Shown here piece after piece: positions 24,821 to 33,836 of a stretch of DNA of 64,000 nucleotides (within the stretch, counting starts at the first letter, position 1; each line of letters begins with the position of its first letter). The stretch lies in assembly GCA_023621995.1 (NCBI GenBank), contig JAMOAB010000157.1, positions 42,222 to 106,221 on the forward strand, given 5' to 3'. Made by a program: the position numbers and the translations under genes. Source of the stretch: Bacillota bacterium. Its GTDB lineage: Bacteria; Bacillota; Clostridia; Caldicoprobacterales; Xylanivirgaceae. The notes beneath the pieces were generated by a model that was not told the DNA's origin, ran no database searches, and saw only the letters and a list, made by a program, of their open reading frames with translations.

Positions 24821-26605
24821 CTATTTTTTATCACTGACATACCATTGTTGTATGTCCCTATATATATCTAGCTCCCTGGGACATATTTTTCCTCTTATAT
24901 TCTCCGAAATAATAAGAGAAGAAGTGGGAAAGTATAGGCTTATAATTGGCAGCTGCTCCACAAAGTGTTTTTGTATCTCCTTGTATGTTTCTTTTATAAC
25001 ATCCTCAGTATATACATGTTTTGCTCTTCCTATTAACTCGTCTAGTTCAGGATTGTTATAATATATAAAGTTTCCATCGCTATACGATGCAAATAAGGAC
25101 TCTAAGTCAGGCATAACTGGCAGGTAACATCCTGTAAGTAATATATCAAATTCTCCATTGGGAATAATTTGCTCTTTTATCTCTTCCCACTCTCCTAACT
25201 GGATCTGAATTTGTATTCCCAGTTCATTCTCTGCTTCCTCAAGTTGTCGCTTTATGGCTTCAGCAACATCCTTTCTAATATCATTTTCCATATTTGTTAC
25301 AAAGGTTAGGGTCAAATCATATTTTACTCCATCTATATTTTTGTCTCTTATACCATCTCCGTCTGTATCATGCCATCCTGCCTCTTCCAATAACTCGATC
25401 GCCCTGTCTACATCGCAATCATATATCCGATAGCTTCCATCATACAGCCATGAATCGGAGGGAATAGGGACATCAACCGCCTCAGCATTGTTCAAATAAA
25501 TTTCATTTATTATACTCTTTCTATCTATTCCATAGGCTAATGCTTTTCTAACGCGCACATCACCAAGTATGGGATTTGTATGATTTATGGCTAAAAATTC
25601 ATAATTCTGTGTGAGATATCTATAGAGAACTACATCAGTAGCGTTGGCATATGTCCGTGCAAATACCACATTAGTTTCTAATACATCAACTTGTTTAGTC
25701 TGAAATGCATTTATAATGTCTGAATTATCTTCATATATCTTTACATCGATTCTATCTATATAGGGTCTTTTATTCCAATAGTTCTCATTTTTTATCAACG
25801 AAAAGCCTTCTTCTAGATTATAACTATTCATATCTATCTTATACGGCCCAGTGCCAATAGGAGGCAAATTATCGTCCCTCATATATTGTGTAGCTTGTAA
25901 ATCCTCTTCATTGGATTCTTCTTCACCAATTTTATCGTTTCTATTGGTATTCTTTTTTATAACTTTTTTTTGTTCTACTTGTCCAATATGCTCATATACA
26001 TGCTTAGGTAGTATGGGAAAAATCATTGCGTCCAGAAAACAACTCACTGGATGACTAAGCCTTATATAAAAGGCATCCTGCCCTAAAACCCCTATATTCT
26101 CAATACAGTCAATCCTGTTGAAATTTCTCACATAATATGTATCATACCTTCCAGATCTTAGCACATTTATGGTAAATATCACATCATCAGCAGATAAGGG
26201 AGTATTATCATGCCATTTCACATCTTGCCTGAGTTTAAAAGTCCATACCGTCCCATCTTCTGATACGCTCCACGATTCCGCCAAAACAGGTACAGGCTTG
26301 AGTTCATCATCATAATCTACCAATCCCTCATATATCAATCCGCATATATTAATTATATCTTTTGAAGATGAAATAAGAGGGTTCAGAATATCCGTCTTTA
26401 CCATTGGAATGCTAATACTACCACCATGTATTGGCTTTTCCTCTTCCATTTCTTGATCTTTTTCTTCCAAGTTTTCTCCAACTTCATGTTGATTTAACTG
26501 GGTAGTATCTATATGGTGTGATGATCTCACTATTCCACATCCAGGCAAAATATTTACCAGAAATGCAATAGTTACTAGTATAGTAATCTTTCTCTTTCTA
26601 TTCAT
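24821..26605 (-). CDS. Peptide/nickel-type ABC transporter solute-binding lipoprotein (SBP family 5)
   Basis: From ATG 26605 (seven bases after AAAGGGA; ATG 26611 is too close) the protein has 594 residues. A lipoprotein signal with LPGC is followed by an acidic linker and a family 5 binding domain, shown by EGLVDYD, LAESWSVSEDGTVWTFKLR, GTGPYK and DVRVRKALAYGIDR. A charged insertion (about residues 210-245, rich in Lys, Asn and Glu) precedes GTGPYK. It should capture peptides or similar ligands outside the cell. No permease or ATPase genes are near; instead it ends the polA-coaE-transglycosylase operon, 13 bases behind the last of these. Confidence 0.88.
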   Translation of the reverse strand: MNRKRKITILVTIAFLVNILPGCGIVRSSHHIDTTQLNQHEVGENLEEKDQEMEEEKPIHGGSISIPMVKTDILNPLISSSKDIINICGLIYEGLVDYDDELKPVPVLAESWSVSEDGTVWTFKLRQDVKWHDNTPLSADDVIFTINVLRSGRYDTYYVRNFNRIDCIENIGVLGQDAFYIRLSHPVSCFLDAMIFPILPKHVYEHIGQVEQKKVIKKNTNRNDKIGEEESNEEDLQATQYMRDDNLPPIGTGPYKIDMNSYNLEEGFSLIKNENYWNKRPYIDRIDVKIYEDNSDIINAFQTKQVDVLETNVVFARTYANATDVVLYRYLTQNYEFLAINHTNPILGDVRVRKALAYGIDRKSIINEIYLNNAEAVDVPIPSDSWLYDGSYRIYDCDVDRAIELLEEAGWHDTDGDGIRDKNIDGVKYDLTLTFVTNMENDIRKDVAEAIKRQLEEAENELGIQIQIQLGEWEEIKEQIIPNGEFDILLTGCYLPVMPDLESLFASYSDGNFIYYNNPELDELIGRAKHVYTEDVIKETYKEIQKHFVEQLPIISLYFPTSSLIISENIRGKICPRELDIYRDIQQWYVSDKK

Positions 26606-26618
26606 TCCCATGTCCCTT

Positions 26619-27191
26619 TCATCTCAAATCGTATAACTTTTTATACTCTTCATAAGCAGTAATAACTTTAGACACATATTCCCTCGTCTCTTGAAAGGGA
26701 ATATAGTATAGTGTCTTTCCGTCTTTACTATATCGTGTATCTTTTAGCCATCTGCTCACATTGCCGCTACCCCCATTATATGCAGCCAACACTAACTCTA
26801 TATTACCATCAAATTGTATATTTAACTTATCTAAATACCAGCATCCTAGCCGTATATTGAGATCGATATCATACAGATCATCAACTTCAAATCCTTCAAT
26901 GTTCAATAGTTCTGCTCCCCATTTACCTGTCTCAGGAGTAATCTGCATAAGTCCCCTTGCATTCTTTATGGATGTAGCATTAGGGACAAATCTGCTCTCT
27001 GCCCATATGACAGCTGATACTAAGTAGGGATCTAGAGAAAACTCTTCTGAATATTTTATAATATATTTTTCATATCGTAGAGGATATAGCTTTCGTCTAT
27101 ACCATGGAGATTTTTGTACCATATATCCTAATGATAATACAATTACTATGGCAAGTAAAAATATGATAAGTGCTTTAAATAAATTCCTCAT
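26619..27191 (-). CDS. Membrane-anchored lytic transglycosylase (SLT domain)
   Basis: This 190-residue protein has an N-terminal membrane helix (residues 6-24) and an SLT domain. WAESRFVPNA carries the catalytic Glu near residue 67. It is followed by NARGLMQITPETG, LAAYNGGSGNV and YIPFQETREYV, all typical of Slt70-like enzymes. It would cut glycan strands of peptidoglycan outside the membrane. It follows coaE by 23 bases, a widespread clostridial arrangement (polA-coaE-slt). Confidence 0.92.
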   Translation of the reverse strand: MRNLFKALIIFLLAIVIVLSLGYMVQKSPWYRRKLYPLRYEKYIIKYSEEFSLDPYLVSAVIWAESRFVPNATSIKNARGLMQITPETGKWGAELLNIEGFEVDDLYDIDLNIRLGCWYLDKLNIQFDGNIELVLAAYNGGSGNVSRWLKDTRYSKDGKTLYYIPFQETREYVSKVITAYEEYKKLYDLR

Positions 27192-27214
27192 ATCGTCCCC
27201 CTATAGACACGTAA

Positions 27215-27811
27215 TTATATAATTAATCTGTCCCAGTTATATTTTACTTGTTCCCTCGTATATTCAATGCTCTTAGAATTATCTATTATGACGTGGGCAT
27301 AATCTCTTTTTATATCCTGCGGCGTCTGACTTTCTATACGCTGTCTTGCTTCTTGTTCACTTAGATTGTCTCGTTTCATGAGACGTATAAGTTGTTCTTC
27401 ATAGGATAGGGTTACTAACCAAATCTCATCGACCAACCTTTGGCAACCCGTTTCAATGAGGAGGGCCGCATCTATTACTATAACTCTATGCTGATTTTTC
27501 TCTTTTATTTCTCTAAGCTCCTCTTCTATCGCTTTGACTATTATGGGGTGAACAAGGGCATTTAATTCTTCTAATGCTCGTTGATCTCCAAAGACCAAGT
27601 TCCCTAATGCTACTCTGTCTATCTCTCCATATTCATCTATATATTCTCTACCAAAATGATCGCGTACTGCCCTCCACGCTGGTTTACCTTTCTTCATAGC
27701 CTTTTTGGCTACCACATCTGCATCTATTACATATGCACCTAAGCCTTCTAATATACTAGATACAGTACTCTTGCCACAGGCAATATTGCCTGTAAGACCA
27801 ATGACCTTCAT
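27215..27811 (-). CDS. coaE: Dephospho-CoA kinase
   Basis: The 198-residue protein begins with the P-loop GLTGNIACGKST and continues with DADVVAKKA and a late QTPQDIKRDYAHVIIDN segment, as in CoaE. It phosphorylates the 3'-hydroxyl of dephospho-CoA, the last step of coenzyme A synthesis. It is coupled to polA with a 14-base gap, a gene pairing common in Firmicutes. The start ATG 27811 follows GGAGGT. Confidence 0.95.
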   Translation of the reverse strand: MKVIGLTGNIACGKSTVSSILEGLGAYVIDADVVAKKAMKKGKPAWRAVRDHFGREYIDEYGEIDRVALGNLVFGDQRALEELNALVHPIIVKAIEEELREIKEKNQHRVIVIDAALLIETGCQRLVDEIWLVTLSYEEQLIRLMKRDNLSEQEARQRIESQTPQDIKRDYAHVIIDNSKSIEYTREQVKYNWDRLII

Positions 27812-27825
27812 ATTATACCTCCATC

Positions 27826-30444
27826 TTAACGTTTAGCCTCAAACCAGCTATAGCCTTCCCCAATATCTACCACCAAAGGTACAACAAGGGCTACAGCATT
27901 TTCCATCTCCTCGTTTAAAATGTTTCTTACCTCTTCAAGCTCTTCCTTGTAGGTATCTACTATAAGCTCGTCATGTACTTGAAGTATGAGTTTAGATTTA
28001 AAACCGCCACTCTTCAGTGCATAGTATACATTATTCATAGCCTTCTTTATTATATCCGCTGCTGTACCCTGTATGGGCATGTTCATAGCAACCCTCTCAC
28101 CAAATGAACGAATATTATAGTTTCTAGACTTAAGTTCGGGAAGATATCTTCGTCTACCCATAAGGGTGGTAACATATCCGTCTTTCTTAGCTTGTGCTAT
28201 CGTATTATCCATGTATTCCTTCACCTTTGGATAGCGTGTAAAATAGCTGTCGATATAAGTTTTTGCCTTATTCCGACTTATATTGAGATTTCTAGCAAGC
28301 CCATAGTCACTTATACCATAGACTATTCCAAAATTTACAGCCTTTGCATCATCTCGTTGTTTTGGAGTGACCTCATCTATAGAGACTCCAAAAATTTCTG
28401 CAGCCGTTCGGGTATGAATATCCTCCCCCTTTAAAAAAGCATCGATAAATGTAGGATCGCCTGACATATGAGCCAATACCCTTAGTTCTATCTGTGAATA
28501 GTCAGCATCTAGTAAAATGTGATCTTCATCGCTTGCAACAAACACTTTTCTTATCTGTCTGCCCATCTCTGTCTTCACAGGTATATTCTGAAGATTGGGA
28601 TCCGTACTACTTATTCTACCTGTGGCCGTTACAGTCTGGTTAAAACTAGAATGTATTCTTCCATCCCCACTATCTATCATATTTAGTAAACCGTCTATAT
28701 ATGTGCTTTTTAACTTCATAACCTGCCTATAGTCTATTATCTTCTGCGCTATTGGATGATGGGGAAGTAGCTGTTCTAGCACGTCTATGTTAGTTGAGTA
28801 ACCAGTCTTTGTCCGCTTTATAACTGGTAATTTAAGTTTGTCAAATAGTATGGTCCCTAATTGTTTAGGTGAGTTTATATTAAACTCCTCTCCCGCCAAC
28901 TCATATATATCAGATGTAAGCTCTTCAATCTCCCTGTCAAACTCATCGCCCAATTGAATTAGAATATCTCTGTCTGCCTTAAAGCCTGTTATCTCCATAT
29001 GTGCCAGCACGTCAATTAATGGATGTTCTATCTTTCTATATAGCTCTAGCATTCCCTTATCTTTTAGTTCTTCCTCCATAGCTTCTGTCAAAAGTATTAA
29101 ATCGGCAGCATCTACAATGCTCACATCTAAATCTAAATAGTCATACATCAATCGTTTTAACTCATACTTGTCTTGGGTGGCATCTAAAAGATAGGCAGCA
29201 ATGGAGATATCAAACTCTAGGGAATTCAACTTAATACCCAATCTGTCAAGCTCTGTAATTAGCCCCTTGCCATCATAGGTGACCTTTTTTAGGTTTGGCG
29301 ACTCAAATATTGGCCTTAACATATTCAATACATTAAAAGATGGCAACCCTTGATCTATAAGGTCTTTAGAAAATTTTATATTATAGGCCAAATCAGCGTC
29401 AAAAGCTATGCTTAAATATTCGTCTGTAAGAAGGATCCCCATGGTGCCATCTCTTTCCCCTTCATGTATAATTGCCTCTAATTGTGATTGTTCGTATATT
29501 TCTATGCTTTTCTTATCCCTCACCTTGTTTTTTGCCTTCTGTACGGCTCTACCTTTGTTTAGATTTAGTTTATCTAATATTGTATTAAATTCGAGATCTA
29601 TCAGCATATCCCGAAGTTCTGGTGAATCAGGTATCGAAAAACAACACTCTGATATCTCTATTTCAATGGGAACATCCTTTAATATGGTTGCTAATTTTCT
29701 ACTAAGTATTGCCTGTTCTTTATACTCTATAAGATTGTCCCGAACACGGGATTTTTTCATGTCATCTATATTTTCATATACACCATCCAGTGTATGATAA
29801 GATTTCAACAGTTTGGTCGCTGTCTTCTCTCCAACGCTTGGCACACCAGGTATGTTATCAGAAGCATCGCCCATAAGTGCTTTCAAGTCCACAATCTGCG
29901 CCGGCGAAAGTCCATACTCCCGCCTAACCTCAGCCTCATCAAACTCATGTATATCTGATATACCTTTTTTGGTAATTAGTACGGTAACATTATCGCTCAC
30001 CAATTGTAGAGCATCTCCATCGCCTGTTACCAATAGACATTGTAGAGATTCTTCCTCCGAAATCCTTGCAAATGTGCCAAGTATATCATCTGCTTCATAG
30101 CCATCTTTTTCATATATGGGAATGTCCATTAACCTTAAAAGTTCCTTTAATATCTTAAATTGGTGGATGAGCTCTTCCGGAGTCTTCTGACGAGTACCTT
30201 TATATTCTTCATATACCTTATGTCTGAACGTAGGTGCTTTCCTATCGAAAGCCACACCTATATAATCTGGCTCATAATCCTCAATCAATTTAAATAGCAT
30301 ATTAGTAAATCCATATACAGCACCTGTCTGCACACCCTTCTTGGTTGTAAGAGGGGGTAAGGCATAAAAAGCTCTGTGCATAAGACTATTACCATCTATC
30401 ATTATCAACCTATCTTTATTTAATCCGTTCTGTTTGTTATTCAT
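27826..30444 (-). CDS. polA: DNA polymerase I (5' nuclease and polymerase; 3' exonuclease domain apparently inactive)
   Basis: The 872-residue protein has an N-terminal 5' nuclease domain (MIDGNSLMHRAFYALPP, LVTGDGDALQLV, GDASDNIPGVPSVGEKTA) and a C-terminal family A polymerase domain. Polymerase motifs A (DADYSQIELRVLAHMSGD), B (RDDAKAVNFGIVYG) and C (QVHDEL) are complete. The middle domain keeps the exonuclease fold but where proofreading enzymes have D-x-E it reads GILLTDEYLSIAF, so metal ligands are missing, as in the Bacillus and Thermus enzymes. It fills gaps and removes RNA primers. It leads the polA-coaE-slt-sbp operon. Confidence 0.95.
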   Translation of the reverse strand: MNNKQNGLNKDRLIMIDGNSLMHRAFYALPPLTTKKGVQTGAVYGFTNMLFKLIEDYEPDYIGVAFDRKAPTFRHKVYEEYKGTRQKTPEELIHQFKILKELLRLMDIPIYEKDGYEADDILGTFARISEEESLQCLLVTGDGDALQLVSDNVTVLITKKGISDIHEFDEAEVRREYGLSPAQIVDLKALMGDASDNIPGVPSVGEKTATKLLKSYHTLDGVYENIDDMKKSRVRDNLIEYKEQAILSRKLATILKDVPIEIEISECCFSIPDSPELRDMLIDLEFNTILDKLNLNKGRAVQKAKNKVRDKKSIEIYEQSQLEAIIHEGERDGTMGILLTDEYLSIAFDADLAYNIKFSKDLIDQGLPSFNVLNMLRPIFESPNLKKVTYDGKGLITELDRLGIKLNSLEFDISIAAYLLDATQDKYELKRLMYDYLDLDVSIVDAADLILLTEAMEEELKDKGMLELYRKIEHPLIDVLAHMEITGFKADRDILIQLGDEFDREIEELTSDIYELAGEEFNINSPKQLGTILFDKLKLPVIKRTKTGYSTNIDVLEQLLPHHPIAQKIIDYRQVMKLKSTYIDGLLNMIDSGDGRIHSSFNQTVTATGRISSTDPNLQNIPVKTEMGRQIRKVFVASDEDHILLDADYSQIELRVLAHMSGDPTFIDAFLKGEDIHTRTAAEIFGVSIDEVTPKQRDDAKAVNFGIVYGISDYGLARNLNISRNKAKTYIDSYFTRYPKVKEYMDNTIAQAKKDGYVTTLMGRRRYLPELKSRNYNIRSFGERVAMNMPIQGTAADIIKKAMNNVYYALKSGGFKSKLILQVHDELIVDTYKEELEEVRNILNEEMENAVALVVPLVVDIGEGYSWFEAKR

Positions 30445-30631
30445 ATCATTTCTCCCTAAGATATATTTCTTATAATTGACTTTAGCATATATTATAACAT
30501 ATTATAATCACTCCATACTCAAGTTTCCATATTTTATATAATGAAAATTTGTTACAAATATGTTAAGATATCATTACAAAAGTTAATTAAGTTATTAAGC
30601 AGTTTTAATAATAATTATTTAGGAGGTATTT

Positions 30632-31405
30632 ATGAAAAAATTAAAAACAAGATTCCTTTTACTAACTCTAATAATTATAGGATTAATTATTTCAGTGGGA
30701 CACGGATTCACAAATCAAACAGCTGTATTAGGTGCACAAGAAAATGGAAATAAAATAAGGATAAATCCAACATCTTATAAAATAACATGTTGGCCAACTA
30801 ATACTTGGAAAGTATATAGCAACTCCTGGTATGTATTTTTAAACTGTTTCACACCAACAGATAAAGACATTCCTAAACAAAATGTGGAAGAACCAGAACA
30901 GGATAAAGTAGAAAAACCTTCTTTAGAGCTCGAACAACCCAAAGAAGAACCTATCTCTGAACCAGAACAATCTAAAGTAGAAGGGCCTGTTTCTACGCCA
31001 GAACAACCCCAAACAATTAATCTTTCCTATGAGCAAAATAGGATGTTCGAACTCATAAATGAAGAGCGAGTAAAAGCTGGAATAAAACCATTAGTATTTG
31101 ATACAGAGCTCGCCAATGTAGCAAATGTAAAAGCACAAGATATGGTAGATAATAATTACTTTGATCATAATTCACCTACTTATGGAAGTCCCTTTGACAT
31201 GATGAAGAATTTTGGCATACGATATTATGCCGCTGGAGAAAACCTAGCCGGATATAATAATGTGGATAAAGCCCATGTAGGGCTTATGAACTCAGACGGA
31301 CATAGAAAAAATATACTCAATCCCAACTTTACACATGTGGGCATTGGAGTGTGTAAGAGTCCTAAATATGGATATGTATTCGTACAAATGTTCATAGGGA
31401 AATAA
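30632..31405 (+). CDS. Secreted CAP-domain (SCP/YkwD-like) protein
   Basis: The 257-residue protein has a signal peptide, a short domain containing ITCWPTNTWKVYSNSW, a Pro/Glu-rich linker of EQ-P-K-type repeats (about 88-130), and a C-terminal CAP domain. The domain shows MFELINEERVKAGIKPL, AQDMVDNNYFDHNSP, GENLA and NPNFTHVGIGV, as in the YkwD family. Such proteins occur on spore coats and cell surfaces of Firmicutes with unclear biochemical roles. The ATG follows AGGAGGT. The linker spacing suggests that the CAP domain is displayed away from an N-terminal attachment part. Confidence 0.9.
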   Translation: MKKLKTRFLLLTLIIIGLIISVGHGFTNQTAVLGAQENGNKIRINPTSYKITCWPTNTWKVYSNSWYVFLNCFTPTDKDIPKQNVEEPEQDKVEKPSLELEQPKEEPISEPEQSKVEGPVSTPEQPQTINLSYEQNRMFELINEERVKAGIKPLVFDTELANVANVKAQDMVDNNYFDHNSPTYGSPFDMMKNFGIRYYAAGENLAGYNNVDKAHVGLMNSDGHRKNILNPNFTHVGIGVCKSPKYGYVFVQMFIGK

Positions 31406-31420
31406 AAAGTTGCCACCGTC

Positions 31421-31448
31421 AAAAGAAGCAGCCTTGGCTGCTTCTTTT
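31421..31448. terminator. Bidirectional terminator between CAP-domain and SIMPL genes
   Basis: AAAAGAAGCAGCC and its exact complement surround a two-base centre, with T-runs on both strands, between two convergent genes. Confidence 0.8.
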
Positions 31449-32206
31449 TAATATTTATATTCTACTGTTACGTTTGCCTCTATCTCAAGTTCTCCCACTT
31501 CCACTGGGACATATGATTCCGCTCCCATATCCATTGCCATATCCTCTTTAAAACCACTATTTCTAGCACCATAGAAAACATCCCCTTGATAACCCTCGTA
31601 TATGGCTATGGGCTTTCCTATTTTAACTCCTGCCTGTTTTGCCATTACATCTGCCTTATCTTTGGCATCATCTATCGCTTTTTGCAGTGCCTGTTTATAT
31701 ACAGTCTTTCTATCTGCAATGTCAAAACTTATTCCATATATATTGTTTGCCCCCTCATTGTATGCAACATTCACTACTTCGCCCACTTTATCTATTTTTT
31801 TCACTGTAATCCTTATCGTGTTATATACTCTATAACCTAGTACATTCCTCTTCCCATCTACATAATCTATCTCTTGGTCTACACTATATCTTATAGTCTT
31901 TATATCCTTTTCATCTATACCCATAGACTTTAGCTTATCTATTACCTTTGTCATGGTAGTCTTATTTATGTCCTGTGCCTTTTTAGCATCTTTATCCAAA
32001 GTCTCTACTCCAACATTGATATAAGCAATATCTGGCTTTATATTCACTTTGCCCTCTCCATATACTACAATAACATTTTCTCTTGTACCCGTTGATTGTG
32101 CTGCATTTGCCACGGTTTCGTCTTGTGTAATCAAAGCTGAACCAGTGATTAACATACCCCCTATCAATATAATACTTATAAAACTAATTAACACTTTCTT
32201 GTTCAT
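31448..32206 (-). CDS. SIMPL-domain (DUF541/YggE-like) secreted protein
   Basis: This 252-residue protein has an N-terminal signal or anchor, then a SIMPL domain: VYGEGKVNIKPDIAYINVGVET near the start and a late ALQKAIDDAKDKADVMAKQAGVKIGKPIAI. YggE-type proteins form periplasmic or surface rings linked to stress protection, with unclear mechanism. The ATG at 32206 lies inside the end of the upstream anti-sigma-like gene (23-base overlap), so the two proteins are probably made together. Confidence 0.9.
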   Translation of the reverse strand: MNKKVLISFISIILIGGMLITGSALITQDETVANAAQSTGTRENVIVVYGEGKVNIKPDIAYINVGVETLDKDAKKAQDINKTTMTKVIDKLKSMGIDEKDIKTIRYSVDQEIDYVDGKRNVLGYRVYNTIRITVKKIDKVGEVVNVAYNEGANNIYGISFDIADRKTVYKQALQKAIDDAKDKADVMAKQAGVKIGKPIAIYEGYQGDVFYGARNSGFKEDMAMDMGAESYVPVEVGELEIEANVTVEYKY

Positions 32207-33383
32207 TATTCTCTCTCCTTTTGTCTTTATTTTGTTTTTTATTTATAAAAAGCTTTTTATTTATCCAAATTAAAAATCCAAATATGAATATATATGGCGA
32301 GCCAATAATTATAATTGCAAAAATATTTTCAAAAAATTTTGCCAAATTTTTTATTGAATTTATAAAACCTACCGATATCTTTTCAATAAAGGTTCCATCT
32401 GCTTGTGGCTTTAGCTCTTCTACCTCATATACCAATATCCGAACCCTAGAGTAGTCTATTAAATTATCCCATTTTTTTAGTGTTCCTGTGTAAGTTTCTA
32501 TATCATACCTAACCCTGGAGAGTTCCTTCTCAAGCTCTATTATATCCTGCAGCTTTTCGGCCTTTGAAAGCATGGTAAGCAGTCTCTCCTCCTGTATTTC
32601 AAGTGATTTAAGACGTGCTTCTGTGTCAAAATATTGGGATGTTATATCCTCTGTATATGTCTCCTTATCTGTTACATGACCTATATCATCGATTGCATCC
32701 ATAAACTTCTTGAAATTTTTACTTGGTATTCTAACCTCTAGTGTTGCATGTCTCTTCGTCTTTTTGTTTTTTTCATTATATTTCGGCTGACCTCGTATAC
32801 TAGAGCTTTTCACATAACCTTGCATCATATTTATCTTAGTCAATATCCCATTCATTGTCCTATCAAAATCTAGAGTTTCAAGCTCTAAGCTACCTGATTT
32901 TATAAGCTTTCTTCCTACTTCTAACTGTGAAACAGAATCACTATCTCTACTAGATTCCATCTTTTCTTGCATCGTGTTATCGTAATCATCTTCCGCAATA
33001 CCGGCACCTTTTTCTGAACTTTCCATTTGTTTATTAGCTACCATATCATATTTTTTCGGTATCCCTATATTAGTGGATATGATACAAACTAAAATGACAA
33101 CTAATAGTGCAGTACCAATACCTGCCCATATCTTCCTATGAGTTTTCTTATCTATACTCCTACCCTCCCACATTATTATTTTCATAAGTCTTTGATTAAA
33201 CTTCTCTGGTATCTCGTACTGTGGTAATCTATTTAACTCATCCCTTATAGCTAAAAGACCTTCATATTCCATCCTACACTTATTGCATATGGCTAGATGG
33301 GAGGTAATCTTACTTTCCATGTTGGAGCTTAACTCATAATCTATATATGCTGATAAATACTTTCTGTATATTTTACATCTCAT
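32184..33383 (-). CDS. Zinc-finger (zf-HC2) and DUF4349 transmembrane protein, anti-sigma-like
   Basis: From ATG 33383 the protein has 399 residues. The first 70 form a zf-HC2 domain with Cys near residue 3 and HLAICNKC (H-x3-C-x2-C) at about 29-36, as in anti-sigma factors. A membrane helix follows at about 85-105. The rest is a DUF4349 domain, with LIKSGSLELETLDFDRTM, LEVRIPSKNFKKFMDAI, EDITSQYFDTEARLKSLEIQ and a coiled coil, ending in a second helix near 360-380. Fusion of an anti-sigma finger with DUF4349 suggests that envelope state is sensed outside. The expected sigma factor gene is not next door: only a tRNA lies upstream. Confidence 0.82.
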   Translation of the reverse strand: MRCKIYRKYLSAYIDYELSSNMESKITSHLAICNKCRMEYEGLLAIRDELNRLPQYEIPEKFNQRLMKIIMWEGRSIDKKTHRKIWAGIGTALLVVILVCIISTNIGIPKKYDMVANKQMESSEKGAGIAEDDYDNTMQEKMESSRDSDSVSQLEVGRKLIKSGSLELETLDFDRTMNGILTKINMMQGYVKSSSIRGQPKYNEKNKKTKRHATLEVRIPSKNFKKFMDAIDDIGHVTDKETYTEDITSQYFDTEARLKSLEIQEERLLTMLSKAEKLQDIIELEKELSRVRYDIETYTGTLKKWDNLIDYSRVRILVYEVEELKPQADGTFIEKISVGFINSIKNLAKFFENIFAIIIIGSPYIFIFGFLIWINKKLFINKKQNKDKRRENNEQESVN

Positions 33384-33587
33384 TATCATCCTCCCTTCTC
33401 TATAAGCTTAGACGTAAACTTTTTAAATAAGTTGCAAGACTTCTGCTAATTTATTTAGATATACTGAAGAAATATAATTGAAAAGTAATGTTAAAAGAAA
33501 TAAAATGTATCTTTAGATAGAATAAAAAATGTTGCACGACTATTAAATAAATCTGATGTGAACATTTCAGCTCCAAAAACTAAAAAT

Positions 33588-33613
33588 GGGTTTAAGCAAT
33601 CTTGCTTAAACCC
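33588..33613 (-). terminator. Terminator of tRNA-Leu(CAA)
   Basis: GGGTTTAAGCAA pairs exactly with TTGCTTAAACCC around a two-base loop, followed by ATTTTTAG on the minus strand, seven bases beyond the tRNA. Confidence 0.82.
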
Positions 33614-33620
33614 TAGATAT

Positions 33621-33709
33621 TGGTGCCGGAGGCGGGGGTCGAACCCGCACGAGGTTTGTGCCTCACAGGATTTTGAGTCCTGCGCGTCTGCCAATTCCAC
33701 CACTCCGGC
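33621..33709 (-). tRNA. tRNA-Leu, anticodon CAA
   Basis: On the minus strand GCCGGAG pairs with CTCCGGC, followed by A and encoded CCA. The anticodon stem CAGGA/TCCTG encloses CTCAAAA, giving anticodon CAA (leucine UUG). The long variable arm (TGAGGCACAAACCTCG) is class II. The T-arm is GCGGG-TTCGACC-CCCGC. It has its own promoter and terminator. Confidence 0.95.
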
Positions 33710-33731
33710 ATGGCAACTTGCGACATAGTCT

Positions 33732-33760
33732 ATCATAGCATAATATAACTTATTTTTCAA
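33732..33760 (-). promoter_or_regulatory. Promoter of tRNA-Leu(CAA)
   Basis: TTGAAA and TATGAT are separated by 17 bases, with the -10 about 22 bases upstream of the tRNA 5' end. Confidence 0.75.
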
Positions 33761-33836
33761 TAACTTTTATAAAAATTTTTATATGAGCCCCACGGGCACC
33801 GCTCTAGCCCTGCCTCCACCCATATCCATCAAAAAT

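Noticed and set aside
33491..33760. 89-codon minus-strand frame
   Set aside because: It covers tRNA-Leu(CAA) with its promoter and terminator, and its translation is that of the tRNA.
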